A stretch of 64,000 bases of DNA from Tunturibacter psychrotolerans (GTDB lineage: Bacteria > Acidobacteriota > Terriglobia > Terriglobales > Acidobacteriaceae): positions 4,216,001-4,280,000 of the forward strand of contig NZ_CP132942.1 in assembly GCF_040359615.1 (NCBI RefSeq), read 5' to 3'. Position numbers and translations under genes: made by a program. This document shows positions 9,519 through 18,166 of this stretch, in pieces. The notes beneath the pieces were generated by a model, which worked only from the letters and a program-made list of their open reading frames with translations, was not told the DNA's origin and searched no databases. Each line of letters opens with the position of its first letter. Position 1 is the stretch's first letter.

Positions 9519-10250
9519 ATGTCTATGAGTGTCGGCGCAGCTGCCATGATCACCGCGAAGAACCTCGCACTAGCGGCACAGACGGCCGCTTCGCAACACT
9601 CAGCGCGCAATCCGATTCTTCACTTTCTTTTTGGCTTCGGACTTTTCGGCGTCTTCCTGGTCTCAATCGTCGATAGCTCCTTCGTTCCGCTCCCTCTGCC
9701 CGGTATCACGGACATCATGATCATCGTGATGGCAGCACAGCATCAAAGCTGGTTTCTCCTTATTCTGCTCGCGACGATCGGTTCGGGGCTTGGCGGATGG
9801 TTCAGCTATCAGGTCGGACAATCCGGTGGGATGGCCTTTCTCGAAAAACATGTTCCGCCACGCATCTTCAAACGAGTCTGCGAGTGGATGGAGAACCATG
9901 CCATCCTCTCCGTAGCACTTCCCGCCGTTATGCCGCCTCCAATGCCGCTGAGCCCCTTCGTCCTCGCAGCGGGTGCGCTAAACATGTCGCGCAAAAAGTT
10001 CCTCACCACGTTCATCATCAGCCGATGCCTGCGGCACGCGGTTGCGGCCTGGCTCGGTATTCACTACGGCCGGCACATCCTCCATCTCTGGAACAGTCTT
10101 TCGGCGAAGTACGCGACCCCGGTTCTTATCGTGATCTGGACAGGAATTCTCGCGAGTTGTGCCTTCGCCTTCTGGAAGCTCTACAAGACCTCGCGCGCGG
10201 TCCACCCCGGCAAGCATGGTCTAGCCAAACCCTCGAACACCGTCGCCTGA
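9519..10250 (+). CDS. DedA/VTT-domain inner-membrane protein
   Basis: A 243-residue membrane protein of the DedA/SNARE-associated (VTT) superfamily. After a short N-terminus come the segments FLFGFGLFGVFLVSIVDSS and PLPLPGITDIMIIVMAA, a gap-loop with GSGLGGWFSYQVGQSGG, an amphipathic region ending VCEWMENH, and the proline-rich AVMPPPMPLSPFVLAAGAL followed by MSRKKFLTTFIISRCLRH, all typical of this family. DedA-type proteins act in lipid flipping and envelope homeostasis. The start is uncertain: ATG at 9519 or ATG at 9546, neither with a clear ribosome site. It begins 73 bases after mqnA on the same strand and may be cotranscribed. It ends just before a convergent gene. Confidence 0.85.
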   Translation: MSMSVGAAAMITAKNLALAAQTAASQHSARNPILHFLFGFGLFGVFLVSIVDSSFVPLPLPGITDIMIIVMAAQHQSWFLLILLATIGSGLGGWFSYQVGQSGGMAFLEKHVPPRIFKRVCEWMENHAILSVALPAVMPPPMPLSPFVLAAGALNMSRKKFLTTFIISRCLRHAVAAWLGIHYGRHILHLWNSLSAKYATPVLIVIWTGILASCAFAFWKLYKTSRAVHPGKHGLAKPSNTVA

Positions 10251-10251
10251 G

Positions 10252-10938
10252 CTAAGCTGTCGCTTTCGCTCTCGGGGCGAATTTCCGCTGATAGTACGCC
10301 GTCGTCACGATGATGGCAGGCACACCAACCATCGTCGGCCACAGCCACACATACCAATGATTGCCGATCATACGCGTCAAGGTCACAACACTGAAGGCAG
10401 ACCACGCCGCGATATAGCTCCCGATAAAGTTGCCGAGATGGGTGTACCACCAGAACATCTTCTCCTTCGGTTTATGAACGAAGGAGAGCATCTGCCTCGC
10501 AGAGCCAACCATTCCAATGAATCCGAATACCACCCCCACCGATGGAAGCACTTCAATCGCGGCGGGACGAAACCATGAAAGCCACGCCAGCAGCGCGCTC
10601 GTCGCAAAGGTCACGATCCCGGCAATCCAGTCGACAGGTTCTGCGTTTCCGCCACGCGCAAGCTCCTTCAGCCGCAGCACGCGATAAGCCGAAAAGGCAA
10701 AGTAGAAACTGAATACCGCCACCAGCGCCAGAAAGCGCACAGGAAAGAAAAACGCAAGCGGTAGTGCGGTTCCAGCGACCACGCCCATCGACCATAGATA
10801 GACCATCCCCCAACGTTTGTGCTGCTTGCCGCCCTTCGCCGTAACGAGCGCGACTGGAGCGAGCAAAAACGACGAGGCGCCCGCCGCTATATGAATCGCA
10901 AGAAAAATCTTTACCCACAACGGATCGAGTGCATGCAT
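10252..10938 (-). CDS. Multi-pass membrane protein translationally coupled to padR
   Basis: A 228-residue protein with about seven hydrophobic segments. It starts with VKIFLAIHIAAGASSFLLAPVAL and then KGGKQHKRWGMVYLWSMG, where the early His in the first helix and the KQHKRWG loop resemble DUF2306-type membrane proteins. The ATG at 10938 overlaps the upstream padR stop as TGATG and has an excellent ribosome site, AAGGAGG, inside the end of padR. This coupling implies that the PadR regulator controls this membrane protein. Function unknown; a transport, haem or stress-related membrane role would be a guess. Confidence 0.8.
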   Translation of the reverse strand: MHALDPLWVKIFLAIHIAAGASSFLLAPVALVTAKGGKQHKRWGMVYLWSMGVVAGTALPLAFFFPVRFLALVAVFSFYFAFSAYRVLRLKELARGGNAEPVDWIAGIVTFATSALLAWLSWFRPAAIEVLPSVGVVFGFIGMVGSARQMLSFVHKPKEKMFWWYTHLGNFIGSYIAAWSAFSVVTLTRMIGNHWYVWLWPTMVGVPAIIVTTAYYQRKFAPRAKATA

Positions 10939-11510
10939 CACCGCCTCCTTTTTCCCTTGCTCTCTATCGCGTCCAACTCCGCCAACGTTTCTTTGCACCA
11001 CTTCAACATGGCTCCGCTGTAGTGCTTTCCGTGGTTCAGAGTGATAAGCCAATAAGGCAACTGCGGATCATTAGGATGGTCGATTTGTAGTTGCTTCGCC
11101 GTTGCCGTGTACACCTTCAAGGAGCGCTGATGAAACTCCATGTTTGCGGTCACGTGTTCACGGTTAACGCTGATCGAAACATGCTCGCCGAAGAAGAGCT
11201 TCAATAGCAGCTCATTTCTCGCGACCTCTTCTGCCACCGGAATCTTCAACCACTCCCGGAGCCTTTCGCGACCGTCGGACGTGATCGAATAGAGATGCCG
11301 GTCGGGCTTTCCCTTGTTGCGTTCGGTCTTCTTCTCGACCAAACCTTCTGCGGCAAGCTGCTTCAACCCCGGATAAATTTGCCCAAAGCTCTCGCTCCAG
11401 AAGTGACCGATAGATTGCGAGATGAGCTGTCGGATGTCATAGCCCGACATTGGCCTGAGAGTCAGAAGCCCAAGCAGCGCATTAGGTGTCGAGCCGCCTT
11501 TCGTTTTCAT
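10938..11510 (-). CDS. PadR-family transcriptional regulator
   Basis: This 190-residue protein has the PadR winged-helix domain at the N-terminus (ALLGLLTLRPMSGYDIRQLI, then FGQIYPGLKQLAAEGLVEKK, and a wing ending YSITSDGRERLREWL), followed by a helical C-terminal dimerisation domain of the AphA/VirR-like type. Such regulators are usually repressors that respond to small molecules and control a neighbouring membrane protein. It overlaps the next gene by one base (TGATG). Its start codon lies directly beside two small palindromes that probably form its own operator. No good ribosome site is seen, which fits a very short or leaderless mRNA. Confidence 0.9.
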   Translation of the reverse strand: MKTKGGSTPNALLGLLTLRPMSGYDIRQLISQSIGHFWSESFGQIYPGLKQLAAEGLVEKKTERNKGKPDRHLYSITSDGRERLREWLKIPVAEEVARNELLLKLFFGEHVSISVNREHVTANMEFHQRSLKVYTATAKQLQIDHPNDPQLPYWLITLNHGKHYSGAMLKWCKETLAELDAIESKGKRRR

Positions 11511-11537
11511 AGCTACTAGCTATATATCTTCTAGATA
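11510..11537. promoter_or_regulatory. Twin palindromes, candidate PadR operator
   Basis: Two 13-bp inverted repeats of the same layout lie side by side at the padR start: TAGCT-ACT-AGCTA at 11510-11522 and TATCT-TCT-AGATA at 11525-11537. Both have five-base arms and a three-base centre, and their centres are 15 bp apart. Their position over the presumed promoter and start of padR suggests autorepression. Binding by PadR is inferred, not shown. Confidence 0.5.
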
Positions 11538-11589
11538 GATATTGCAAGAAAACTTCTCGAAAACCTGAAGAAAGATCCCCACAAAACAA

Positions 11590-11619
11590 AACGGGTGAAG
11601 CATCTCGTCTTCACCCGTT
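11590..11619 (-). terminator. Rho-independent terminator after fabH
   Basis: A perfect 11-bp inverted repeat (AACGGGTGAAG at 11590-11600, CTTCACCCGTT at 11609-11619) lies 24 bases beyond the fabH stop. Read on the minus strand it is followed by TTGTTTTGT, as expected of an intrinsic terminator. Confidence 0.75.
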
Positions 11620-11642
11620 CCGAAAGCCTTATTGAATCAGAG

Positions 11643-12659
11643 TTAGAACTCCCACCGCAGCAGCGTAGCTCCCACTGTAAAGCCAGCTCCAACACTAGCC
11701 AGCAGGACAAGATCGCCCTTCTTCAACCGCTTCTCCTCAAGCGCCGTCTGCATGGCCATTGGAATCGTAGCCGCCGTGGTGTTGCCGAATCGGTCGATGT
11801 TGATAATCACTGACTCTTCCGGCATCCCCAGGCGCTCGGCCGTCGACAGAATGATTCGCTTGTTCGCCTGGTGTGGGATAAAGCAACCAAGGTCCTTCCC
11901 CTCCAAACCATTGCGCGACAGAATGATCTCTGCAGCTTCGGCCATCTTGCGCACCGCAAACTTGTATACGGCCTGCCCATCCTGATGGACATAGTGCATC
12001 TTCGACGCGACCGTCTCGGCAGTCGGCGGATGGAGGCTGCCGCCGCCGGGCATATTGAGCGCCGAAGCACCCGAACCGTCGATCTCGTGCCAATAGTCGA
12101 CGAGCCCAATCTCTCCCTCTTCGCATGGTTCGAGCAGCACCGCACCGGCGCCATCGCCGAAGATCACGCAGGTTGCCCTGTCGGTGTAGTCGATGATCGA
12201 GCTCATCACATCCGCTCCGATCACCATCACCTTCTTGTGCATTCCACTCTCGACCAGCTTCGCTCCCACCTGCAAGGCATAGGGAAATCCCGAGCATGCC
12301 GCCGAAAGATCGAATCCCCACGCACCCTTTGCACCCAGCTTGTCCTGCACGATGCAAGCCGTCGCAGGGAAGAACATATCGGGTGTCACTGTGGCTACGA
12401 TGATCACCTCCAACTCACTCGCCGCGATGCCGCGCACTGCGAGACATTTTTTTGCCGCCTCGATCGCCAGGTCGCTGGTCGCGACGCCCGGTTCCACAAT
12501 GTGCCGCTCACGGATTCCGGTCCGCTCGGTAATCCACTGGTCATTGGTTGCGACCATCTTTTCCAGGTCTGCATTGGTCAACAACCGCGGCGGAACGTAG
12601 GTCCCTACCGAACTTATCTTCGCGCGCACCCGCGTCTGCGGTTTCAACGTCAAACTCAA
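11643..12659 (-). CDS. fabH: Beta-ketoacyl-ACP synthase III
   Basis: A 338-residue KAS III enzyme, which condenses acetyl-CoA (or another short acyl-CoA) with malonyl-ACP to start fatty acid synthesis. The Cys-His-Asn triad is present: Cys near residue 122 in [13 protein letters not shown], His in [10 protein letters not shown] and Asn in [11 protein letters not shown]. The N-terminal [27 protein letters not shown] and C-terminal [15 protein letters not shown] are typical. The start is a TTG at 12659 behind GAGGTGAGAG. It stands alone rather than in a fab cluster and has its own terminator. Starter specificity (straight or branched) cannot be read from the sequence. Confidence 0.95.
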   Translation of the reverse strand: MSLTLKPQTRVRAKISSVGTYVPPRLLTNADLEKMVATNDQWITERTGIRERHIVEPGVATSDLAIEAAKKCLAVRGIAASELEVIIVATVTPDMFFPATACIVQDKLGAKGAWGFDLSAACSGFPYALQVGAKLVESGMHKKVMVIGADVMSSIIDYTDRATCVIFGDGAGAVLLEPCEEGEIGLVDYWHEIDGSGASALNMPGGGSLHPPTAETVASKMHYVHQDGQAVYKFAVRKMAEAAEIILSRNGLEGKDLGCFIPHQANKRIILSTAERLGMPEESVIINIDRFGNTTAATIPMAMQTALEEKRLKKGDLVLLASVGAGFTVGATLLRWEF

Positions 12660-12859
12660 ACTCTCACCTCATCTAGTGTCACAGTTAATAAAAGAACAGG
12701 TTCGAAATGAACCGCCGTTCACCGTCGGAGACCATTCTCTCTGACAAGCGTACGCGTGTCACCTTTCCATTGACGAGCAGGGTGCCGAAAAAGACACACT
12801 CCACCCACAACAGGAAGGTTTTCGAAATGTAATGAGTGGAAATCCAAGAGGAGGGATTT

Positions 12860-12958
12860 GTGCACCGGGCGACCTACTGCGCCCGTAATGACCCGTTACC
12901 GTTGCTTCCTTCCGGACCTGGCGGGGTTGGCGGGATTACGTCGCGTAGGACCCGGCAC
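12860..12958 (-). ncRNA. ffs: Signal recognition particle RNA (4.5S type)
   Basis: On the minus strand this stretch contains CAGGTCCGGAAGGAAGCA, the hallmark apical loop (domain IV) of the bacterial SRP RNA that binds Ffh. The flanking arms pair into one long imperfect hairpin: GTGCCGGGTCCTACGCGACG at the 5' side against a 3' arm ending in GTAGGTCGCCCGGTGCAC. The length of about 100 nt fits the small 4.5S form without an Alu domain. The exact ends are estimated from base pairing. Its partner receptor FtsY is encoded about 15 kb away in this window. Confidence 0.92.
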
Positions 12959-13120
12959 AAGAGCTAGTTTACCACTTCGAACGCACCTTCGCTCGCGTGG
13001 CTATCTCATGCACGTGCAAAACTTGGCGATGCGTAGATACAAGCTCTCCTTCAATTGCTGGTCGTTGTCAGTTGATGGTTGAACCGTCTACACTTCCTGT
13101 TGTCTTACGAGGGGTATCTT

Positions 13121-14581
13121 TTGTTCAATCGATTTAGCCGCCGCACTTTCGCTCGTCTTCTTGGATCCGCCGCACTCGCCCCCACAGCACTGACAACCAT
13201 CGCAACACCAGCCTCCGGGAGAGTAACTCCCTCCACACCGACTGCACGATCTTTTCCGCAAGGCTTCCTCTGGGGTTCCGCGACCGCGTCTTATCAGGTC
13301 GAAGGCGCCGTGCACGAAGATGGCCGCGGGCCGTCAATCTGGGACACTTTCTCGCACATTCCGGGGAAGATCAAAAACGGAGACACCGGCGACGTCGCCA
13401 ACGATCACTACCATCGCTATAAAGAAGACGTGCAGTTGATGAAGGCACTCGGCCTCAAAACTTACCGCTTCTCCGTTGCGTGGCCGCGCGTCTTCCCGGT
13501 GGGCACGGGCACGCCCAATCCGAAGGGCCTCGACTTTTACAACCGCCTCGTCGACGAACTGCTTGCAGCCGACATTCAACCCTACTGCACGCTCTATCAC
13601 TGGGATCTCCCGCAGGCGCTTGAAGACAAAGGCGGCTGGCAGTCGCGCGACACCTCGGTTGCGTTTGCCAACTACGCAGGGTACGTCGCCGAACACCTCT
13701 CAGACCGCGTCAAGTACTTCATGACGCTGAACGAGATGAGCTCCTTTGTCAGCGGATACGCCACAGAACGCCACGCTCCGGGCCTCAAGCTCCCACCTGC
13801 TGGGGTCAACCAGGTTCGACACCACGCAGTACTCGCTCACGGCCTCGGAGTCCAGGCCATCCGTGCACACGCCAAACCCGGCACAAAAGTTGGGCTTGCC
13901 GAAAACGCGAGCGCCTGCGTCCCCATCATCGAAACACCTGAGCACATCGCTGCCACTGCTAAGGCTATGCGCGAGGTCAACGCAGGCTATCTCACCGTCA
14001 TCATGGAGGGTCGCTACACCGACGCGTACCTCGCTCACGCCGGTGCCGACGCGCCGAAGTTCACCGATGCCGACATGAAGGCCATCGGCACACCCGTCGA
14101 CTTCGTCGGCCTCAACATCTACACCGCCACGTACATCCGCGCCGACGACTCCCCTGCCGGCTTCGCGCGCATCCCTTCGCCAGAGTCCTATCCACACATG
14201 ATGAGCCCCTGGCTGCATGTTGGTCCCGAGGCGCTCTACTGGGGACCGAAGCTCACCGCGCAGCTATGGAACGTCAAAGAGATCTACATCACCGAAAACG
14301 GCGCCTCCTCGACCGATGTCCTCACACCGGATGGTCACGTCTACGACTCCGACCGCGTGATGTACCTTCGCAATTACCTCACGCAGCTTCATCGCGGAGT
14401 CTCCGAGGGCGTTCCCGTCCGCGGCTACTTCCTCTGGAGCCTGATGGACAACTTCGAGTGGGCTGACGGCTACGCCTATCGCTTCGGCATCCACTATGTC
14501 GACTTCGCCACGCAGAAGCGCACGCCGAAGATGAGTGCTCACTTCTATCACGAGGTGATCGCCCGCAACGGTCTTGCCTAA
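13121..14581 (+). CDS. Tat-exported family 1 glycoside hydrolase (beta-glucosidase-like)
   Basis: This protein of about 486 residues is a GH1 (beta/alpha)8-barrel enzyme expected to hydrolyse beta-glucosides such as cellobiose. The N-terminus has a twin-arginine signal (FSRRTFARLLGSAALAP), so it should be exported folded. GH1 marks are FPQGFLWGSATASYQVEGA, GPSIWDTFSH, YRFSVAWPRVFP, YCTLYHWDLPQAL, the acid/base motif TLNE, the nucleophile motif YITENGAS and SLMDNFEWADGY. The residue after the acid/base Glu is Met instead of the usual Pro. I chose the TTG at 13121, which has GAGGGG before it and starts just ahead of the Tat motif; a longer TTG start at 13079 is less likely. It stands alone between the SRP RNA and a glutathione peroxidase gene. 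Confidence 0.92.
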   Translation: MFNRFSRRTFARLLGSAALAPTALTTIATPASGRVTPSTPTARSFPQGFLWGSATASYQVEGAVHEDGRGPSIWDTFSHIPGKIKNGDTGDVANDHYHRYKEDVQLMKALGLKTYRFSVAWPRVFPVGTGTPNPKGLDFYNRLVDELLAADIQPYCTLYHWDLPQALEDKGGWQSRDTSVAFANYAGYVAEHLSDRVKYFMTLNEMSSFVSGYATERHAPGLKLPPAGVNQVRHHAVLAHGLGVQAIRAHAKPGTKVGLAENASACVPIIETPEHIAATAKAMREVNAGYLTVIMEGRYTDAYLAHAGADAPKFTDADMKAIGTPVDFVGLNIYTATYIRADDSPAGFARIPSPESYPHMMSPWLHVGPEALYWGPKLTAQLWNVKEIYITENGASSTDVLTPDGHVYDSDRVMYLRNYLTQLHRGVSEGVPVRGYFLWSLMDNFEWADGYAYRFGIHYVDFATQKRTPKMSAHFYHEVIARNGLA

Positions 14582-14591
14582 AAACTCTCGA

Positions 14592-14625
14592 CGGGCAAAC
14601 CGGACTACCATCTCCGGATTGCCCG
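14592..14625 (+). terminator. Hairpin after the GH1 gene
   Basis: A 13-bp inverted repeat with one mismatch (14592-14604 with 14613-14625) starts 10 bases after the GH1 stop. There is no T-run after it, so it may be a 3'-end stabiliser or a weak terminator rather than a classical one. Confidence 0.4.
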
Positions 14626-14693
14626 CGCCAGAGATGAGCGCGCGAATAAGTCGCACAGTTACACTGGGCACATAACTATTTCTGGAGTCGCCA

Positions 14694-15239
14694 ATGCGAA
14701 AGATCTACCTGATGCTGATGTTCTTGTTCCTCAGCGGCGTGGCCATGTCCGATGCCGGCGCGCCTGCCTACCATTTCAAGCTGAGCACCATCGATGGTGA
14801 CCCCACCACGCTTGGTGCCTACAAGGGCAAAGTCCTGCTGGTGGTCAACGTTGCCAGCGCCTGCGGATTTACGCCGCAGTACACCGCGCTCGAGGCCGTC
14901 TACGAGAAATACAAGGACAAGGGCCTGGTGATCGTTGGCGTGCCCGCGAACAACTTCGGCAACCAGGAGTCCGGCACCAATGCCGAGATCCGAGAGTTCT
15001 GCAATGCCAAGTTTCACGTGAAGTTTCCGATGATGGCGAAGGTCTCGGTAAAGGGCGACGATAAGACGCCACTCTACCAATACCTCACTTCGGCGCCTAA
15101 CGTGGGCGGCGAGATCAAGTGGAACTTCACCAAGTTCCTCATCGCGCGCAACGGACAGCCGATCGCTCGCTTTGAGCCGGACGTAACGCCGGATTCGCCA
15201 CAGGTGATCTCGGCGATCGAGTCTGCGCTGAAGTCATAG
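14694..15239 (+). CDS. Exported glutathione peroxidase-family thiol peroxidase
   Basis: A 181-residue member of the glutathione peroxidase family. It begins with a signal peptide (RKIYLMLMFLFLSGVAMSDAGA), so it acts in the periplasm. The catalytic Cys is in NVASACGFTPQY, Gln in NNFGNQE and Trp/Asn in KWNFTKFLI, completing the conserved tetrad. Bacterial Cys-type members usually use thioredoxin rather than glutathione as reductant; that is a family inference. A second peroxidatic pair cannot be assigned securely. The gene is followed by a strong terminator and stands alone. Confidence 0.9.
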   Translation: MRKIYLMLMFLFLSGVAMSDAGAPAYHFKLSTIDGDPTTLGAYKGKVLLVVNVASACGFTPQYTALEAVYEKYKDKGLVIVGVPANNFGNQESGTNAEIREFCNAKFHVKFPMMAKVSVKGDDKTPLYQYLTSAPNVGGEIKWNFTKFLIARNGQPIARFEPDVTPDSPQVISAIESALKS

Positions 15240-15254
15240 GCGCTGCGATGCGTG

Positions 15255-15280
15255 AAAGCCCGCTCATAAGAGCGGGCTTT
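15255..15280 (+). terminator. Rho-independent terminator after the peroxidase gene
   Basis: A perfect inverted repeat, AAAGCCCGCT at 15255-15264 and AGCGGGCTTT at 15271-15280, with a six-base loop and a following T-rich TTCTTT. Confidence 0.85.
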
Positions 15281-15449
15281 TTCTTTGAAGAAAGGGCGTT
15301 ATCAAAAGCCGACTTTGCGGCAACTATTGCTCTCAGTCATTGAGAACAGGCCAAATCAATATGAACTGCAGGAATGTGCCACTTACCTCAAAATTCACCT
15401 GTCCATCCATACCATTTGCGTTATCCTTTTCGTCGTCGGGAGGTTTCTC

Positions 15450-16241
15450 ATGAGCTTCTTCCATTCCTGCCCTGCTGCATTCTCTTTCCTCTTCGCCACA
15501 CTATCCTTCGCGCAGAACCAGCAACAGATGCCCCGTGACTATCGTGGGGTCCAGATCATTGTCCCGGGCATCTTCGTTACTCCCGTCCCGAACGCACCCT
15601 TCAGCGCCACTGTCGATATCCTCTCCCACGAGAACTTGCCCGACGGCTCGGTAAATATCAGCACGACCATCGCACATGTCGCGCGCTCCTCTTCGGGACG
15701 CATCTATAACGAGCGCCGCGAGCTCGTTCCCGCAAATTTCAAAGGCGAACCAGAGCTTCTCTCCGCACACATCTACGATCCTTCGAGCCGCCTGAATATC
15801 TTCTACAACCCTTTTCAGCGCATCGCCCGCGAAAGTATCTACGACGGGCCACCTGCCGCACCGCCGAACACGGTGCCGACCCGTACGCCACCAAACAATC
15901 CTTACTTCAAACAAGAGAACATCGGCACGCAGCCTCTTGACGGTCTTATCCTCACTGGCATCCGTAAAACCCACATCATTCCCGCGGGAATGAGCGGAAC
16001 AGGAAAAGAGATCGCCATTGTCGACGAATATTGGTACTCGCCCGATCTCTCCATCTACATGATCATCAAACACAACGATCCGCGCACCGGCGAACAACTC
16101 GTCGCCGTCAGCAATGTTGAACGCCACGAGCCCGCCGCGTCGGTCTTTGCGATACCCACCAACTATAAAATCGTCGACGAAAATCCCCCTGCGCTGCCTG
16201 CTACACAGCAGACACCCGAAGCGGCACCAACCCAAAGATAG
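15450..16241 (+). CDS. Secreted protein of unknown function
   Basis: A 263-residue protein that I do not recognise. The ATG at 15450 has GGGAGG upstream and opens a clear signal peptide (FFHSCPAAFSFLFATLSFAQ). The mature part is rich in beta-strand-like segments, with phrases such as GVQIIVPGIFVTPVPNAPF and YWYSPDLSIYMIIKHNDPR, and a proline/threonine-rich stretch (APPNTVPTRTPPNNPY) near the middle, ending in a low-complexity tail. The order 'modified field, then status sentence EIAIVDEYWYSPDL' is seen in other acidobacterial secreted proteins I cannot name. No membrane anchor after the signal. It lies just upstream of rimO on the same strand. Confidence 0.7.
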   Translation: MSFFHSCPAAFSFLFATLSFAQNQQQMPRDYRGVQIIVPGIFVTPVPNAPFSATVDILSHENLPDGSVNISTTIAHVARSSSGRIYNERRELVPANFKGEPELLSAHIYDPSSRLNIFYNPFQRIARESIYDGPPAAPPNTVPTRTPPNNPYFKQENIGTQPLDGLILTGIRKTHIIPAGMSGTGKEIAIVDEYWYSPDLSIYMIIKHNDPRTGEQLVAVSNVERHEPAASVFAIPTNYKIVDENPPALPATQQTPEAAPTQR

Positions 16242-16341
16242 ATTGGAATCGACCAGGTCGATCTCTTCGAGAGCTTGAATTGCAAGGGTTTGTGTCTGGT
16301 CGGGTCGGGTTTTGCCCATAAAATTGATAGAATAGGAGTCT

Positions 16342-18132
16342 GTGACTCCACCCGCCATTCTCGATGATGTAAATGTAGAAACTCCTGCCAGGACTCGTCC
16401 AAAAGTAGGTTTCGTATCGCTCGGCTGCCCCAAAAACCTCGTCGACTCAGAGGTCATGATGGGCATGCTCCATCACAACGGAGCCGAGCTGACACCCCGC
16501 GCCGAAGACGCGGAGATCATTGTCATCAACACCTGCAGCTTCATCGACTCGGCCAAGCAGGAGTCGGTCAACACCATCCTCGAGATGGTTCAGCACAAGA
16601 AGCAGTTCGGCGGCAAAGCCCAACGCATCGTCGTCGCCGGGTGCCTCGTCGAACGCTACCGCGACGAGATCCAGAAGAATATCCCTGAAGTCGACGCGGT
16701 CGTCGGCACAGGCGAGCTCGAGGCAATCCTCGCAGCAGCGGGGCTCACTCCCAGTGGTCATGCGCAGAGCGACTCGCCCTTCAACATCCTTCCGCAGGGC
16801 ACACCAGAAGCGACGATCCACACCCACGCCATCGGCATGGCACAGACCGACGGCGAAGTCGCGTACCTCGAATCGGCCAGCGCCCAGCAGTTGATCGACC
16901 GCGCACCCAGCGCCGTCTCGCAGCACTCGCGCCCGCTCGCAGATCCCGAACACGACCGCGAGATCGCCCCGCAACTCCGCATCGTGCAGTCGCTCGCCGA
17001 GACCGGCACAACCCACGGTGACGAGCCGCTGAATCACACCGGCGACCACATCGCCCATCTCCCCATCGGCATCGATGCAGGCAACACCAGCCGCCCCGAA
17101 GGCGACCTCCGCCAGCAACAGGGCCGCTTCTCCCGCGAGTCATGGGGCGGTGCCACAGCCGCTCTCCCCGAGTATCTCTACAACGACGCCACCCCGCGCA
17201 TCCTCACCACGCCGCGAGCGTCAGCCTACATCAAGATCGCCGAGGGCTGCGATCACCCTTGCAGCTTCTGCATCATCCCGCAGCTTCGCGGCAAGTTCCG
17301 CTCACGCCGCATGTCGTCGATCATCGCCGAAGCCGAAAACCTCATCAAACAGGGCGTTCGCGAGATCACACTCATCGGCCAGGACACTACCTGCTACGGC
17401 GAAGACCTCGGCTTCACCGACGGCCTCGCCACGCTACTCGATGCACTCGCCGTGCTCCCTGGTCTGCGCTGGCTGCGCTTCCTCTACACCTATCCCAACA
17501 AGGTCACCACGCGTCTGCTCGAGACGATGGCCAAGCACGACACCATCGCAAAATATCTCGACGTACCGCTGCAACACGCCAGCGCCAGCGTGCTCAAAAC
17601 GATGAAGCGCGGCGGCAACGCGCAGATCTTCCTCGACCTGATCGCCAAGGCGCGCCGCATCGTCCCCGGCATCGTCGTCCGCACTAGCTTCATCGTCGGT
17701 TTCCCTGGCGAAACCGAAGCCGACTACAAAGAGCTCGAAGCCTTCATCACCGCCGCGAAGATCGACTGGCTTGGCGTCTTCACTTACTCCGACGAAGAGG
17801 GCGCAGCGGCGTTCAACCTAGCCGATGACACCAAGGTCCCCAACCGCACCATCCAGGCCCGCCGTCGCAAGCTGATGAAGCTCCAGCAAAAGATCAGCAC
17901 TAAGGCCAAAGCCGAATGGGTAGGCCGCGAGATCGACCTCCTTGTCGAAGGCGAATCGGAAGAGACCGAACTCCTCTGGGAAGGCCGCACCTCGCTCCAC
18001 GCGCCCGAGATCGACGGCAAGGTCTTCATCAACGACTTCGGCCCACACGAGACGCTTGTTCCCGGAACCTTCTACCGCGCGGAGATCACCGAGTCCCACG
18101 ACTACGACGTCGTCGCCCGCATCCTCGAATAA
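16342..18132 (+). CDS. rimO: Ribosomal protein S12 methylthiotransferase RimO with a large internal insertion
   Basis: RimO is a radical-SAM enzyme that adds a methylthio group to an Asp of ribosomal protein S12. The N-terminal MTTase domain has its three cluster cysteines at residues 29 (SLGCPKN), 65 (NTCSFI) and 101 (AGCLVERY). The radical-SAM motif is EGCDHPCSFCIIPQLRG with Cys at 303, 307 and 310. A C-terminal TRAM domain follows (about residues 520-596). The protein is 596 residues, while RimO is usually about 440. The excess is a polar, low-complexity insertion of roughly 135 residues (about 137-272) between the two cluster domains. The reading frame is intact throughout. The start is GTG at 16342 behind TAGGAG. 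Confidence 0.93.
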   Translation: MTPPAILDDVNVETPARTRPKVGFVSLGCPKNLVDSEVMMGMLHHNGAELTPRAEDAEIIVINTCSFIDSAKQESVNTILEMVQHKKQFGGKAQRIVVAGCLVERYRDEIQKNIPEVDAVVGTGELEAILAAAGLTPSGHAQSDSPFNILPQGTPEATIHTHAIGMAQTDGEVAYLESASAQQLIDRAPSAVSQHSRPLADPEHDREIAPQLRIVQSLAETGTTHGDEPLNHTGDHIAHLPIGIDAGNTSRPEGDLRQQQGRFSRESWGGATAALPEYLYNDATPRILTTPRASAYIKIAEGCDHPCSFCIIPQLRGKFRSRRMSSIIAEAENLIKQGVREITLIGQDTTCYGEDLGFTDGLATLLDALAVLPGLRWLRFLYTYPNKVTTRLLETMAKHDTIAKYLDVPLQHASASVLKTMKRGGNAQIFLDLIAKARRIVPGIVVRTSFIVGFPGETEADYKELEAFITAAKIDWLGVFTYSDEEGAAAFNLADDTKVPNRTIQARRRKLMKLQQKISTKAKAEWVGREIDLLVEGESEETELLWEGRTSLHAPEIDGKVFINDFGPHETLVPGTFYRAEITESHDYDVVARILE

Positions 18133-18166
18133 ATCTCGTCGGCTGATCGTAGCCAGTTCGTATAAG

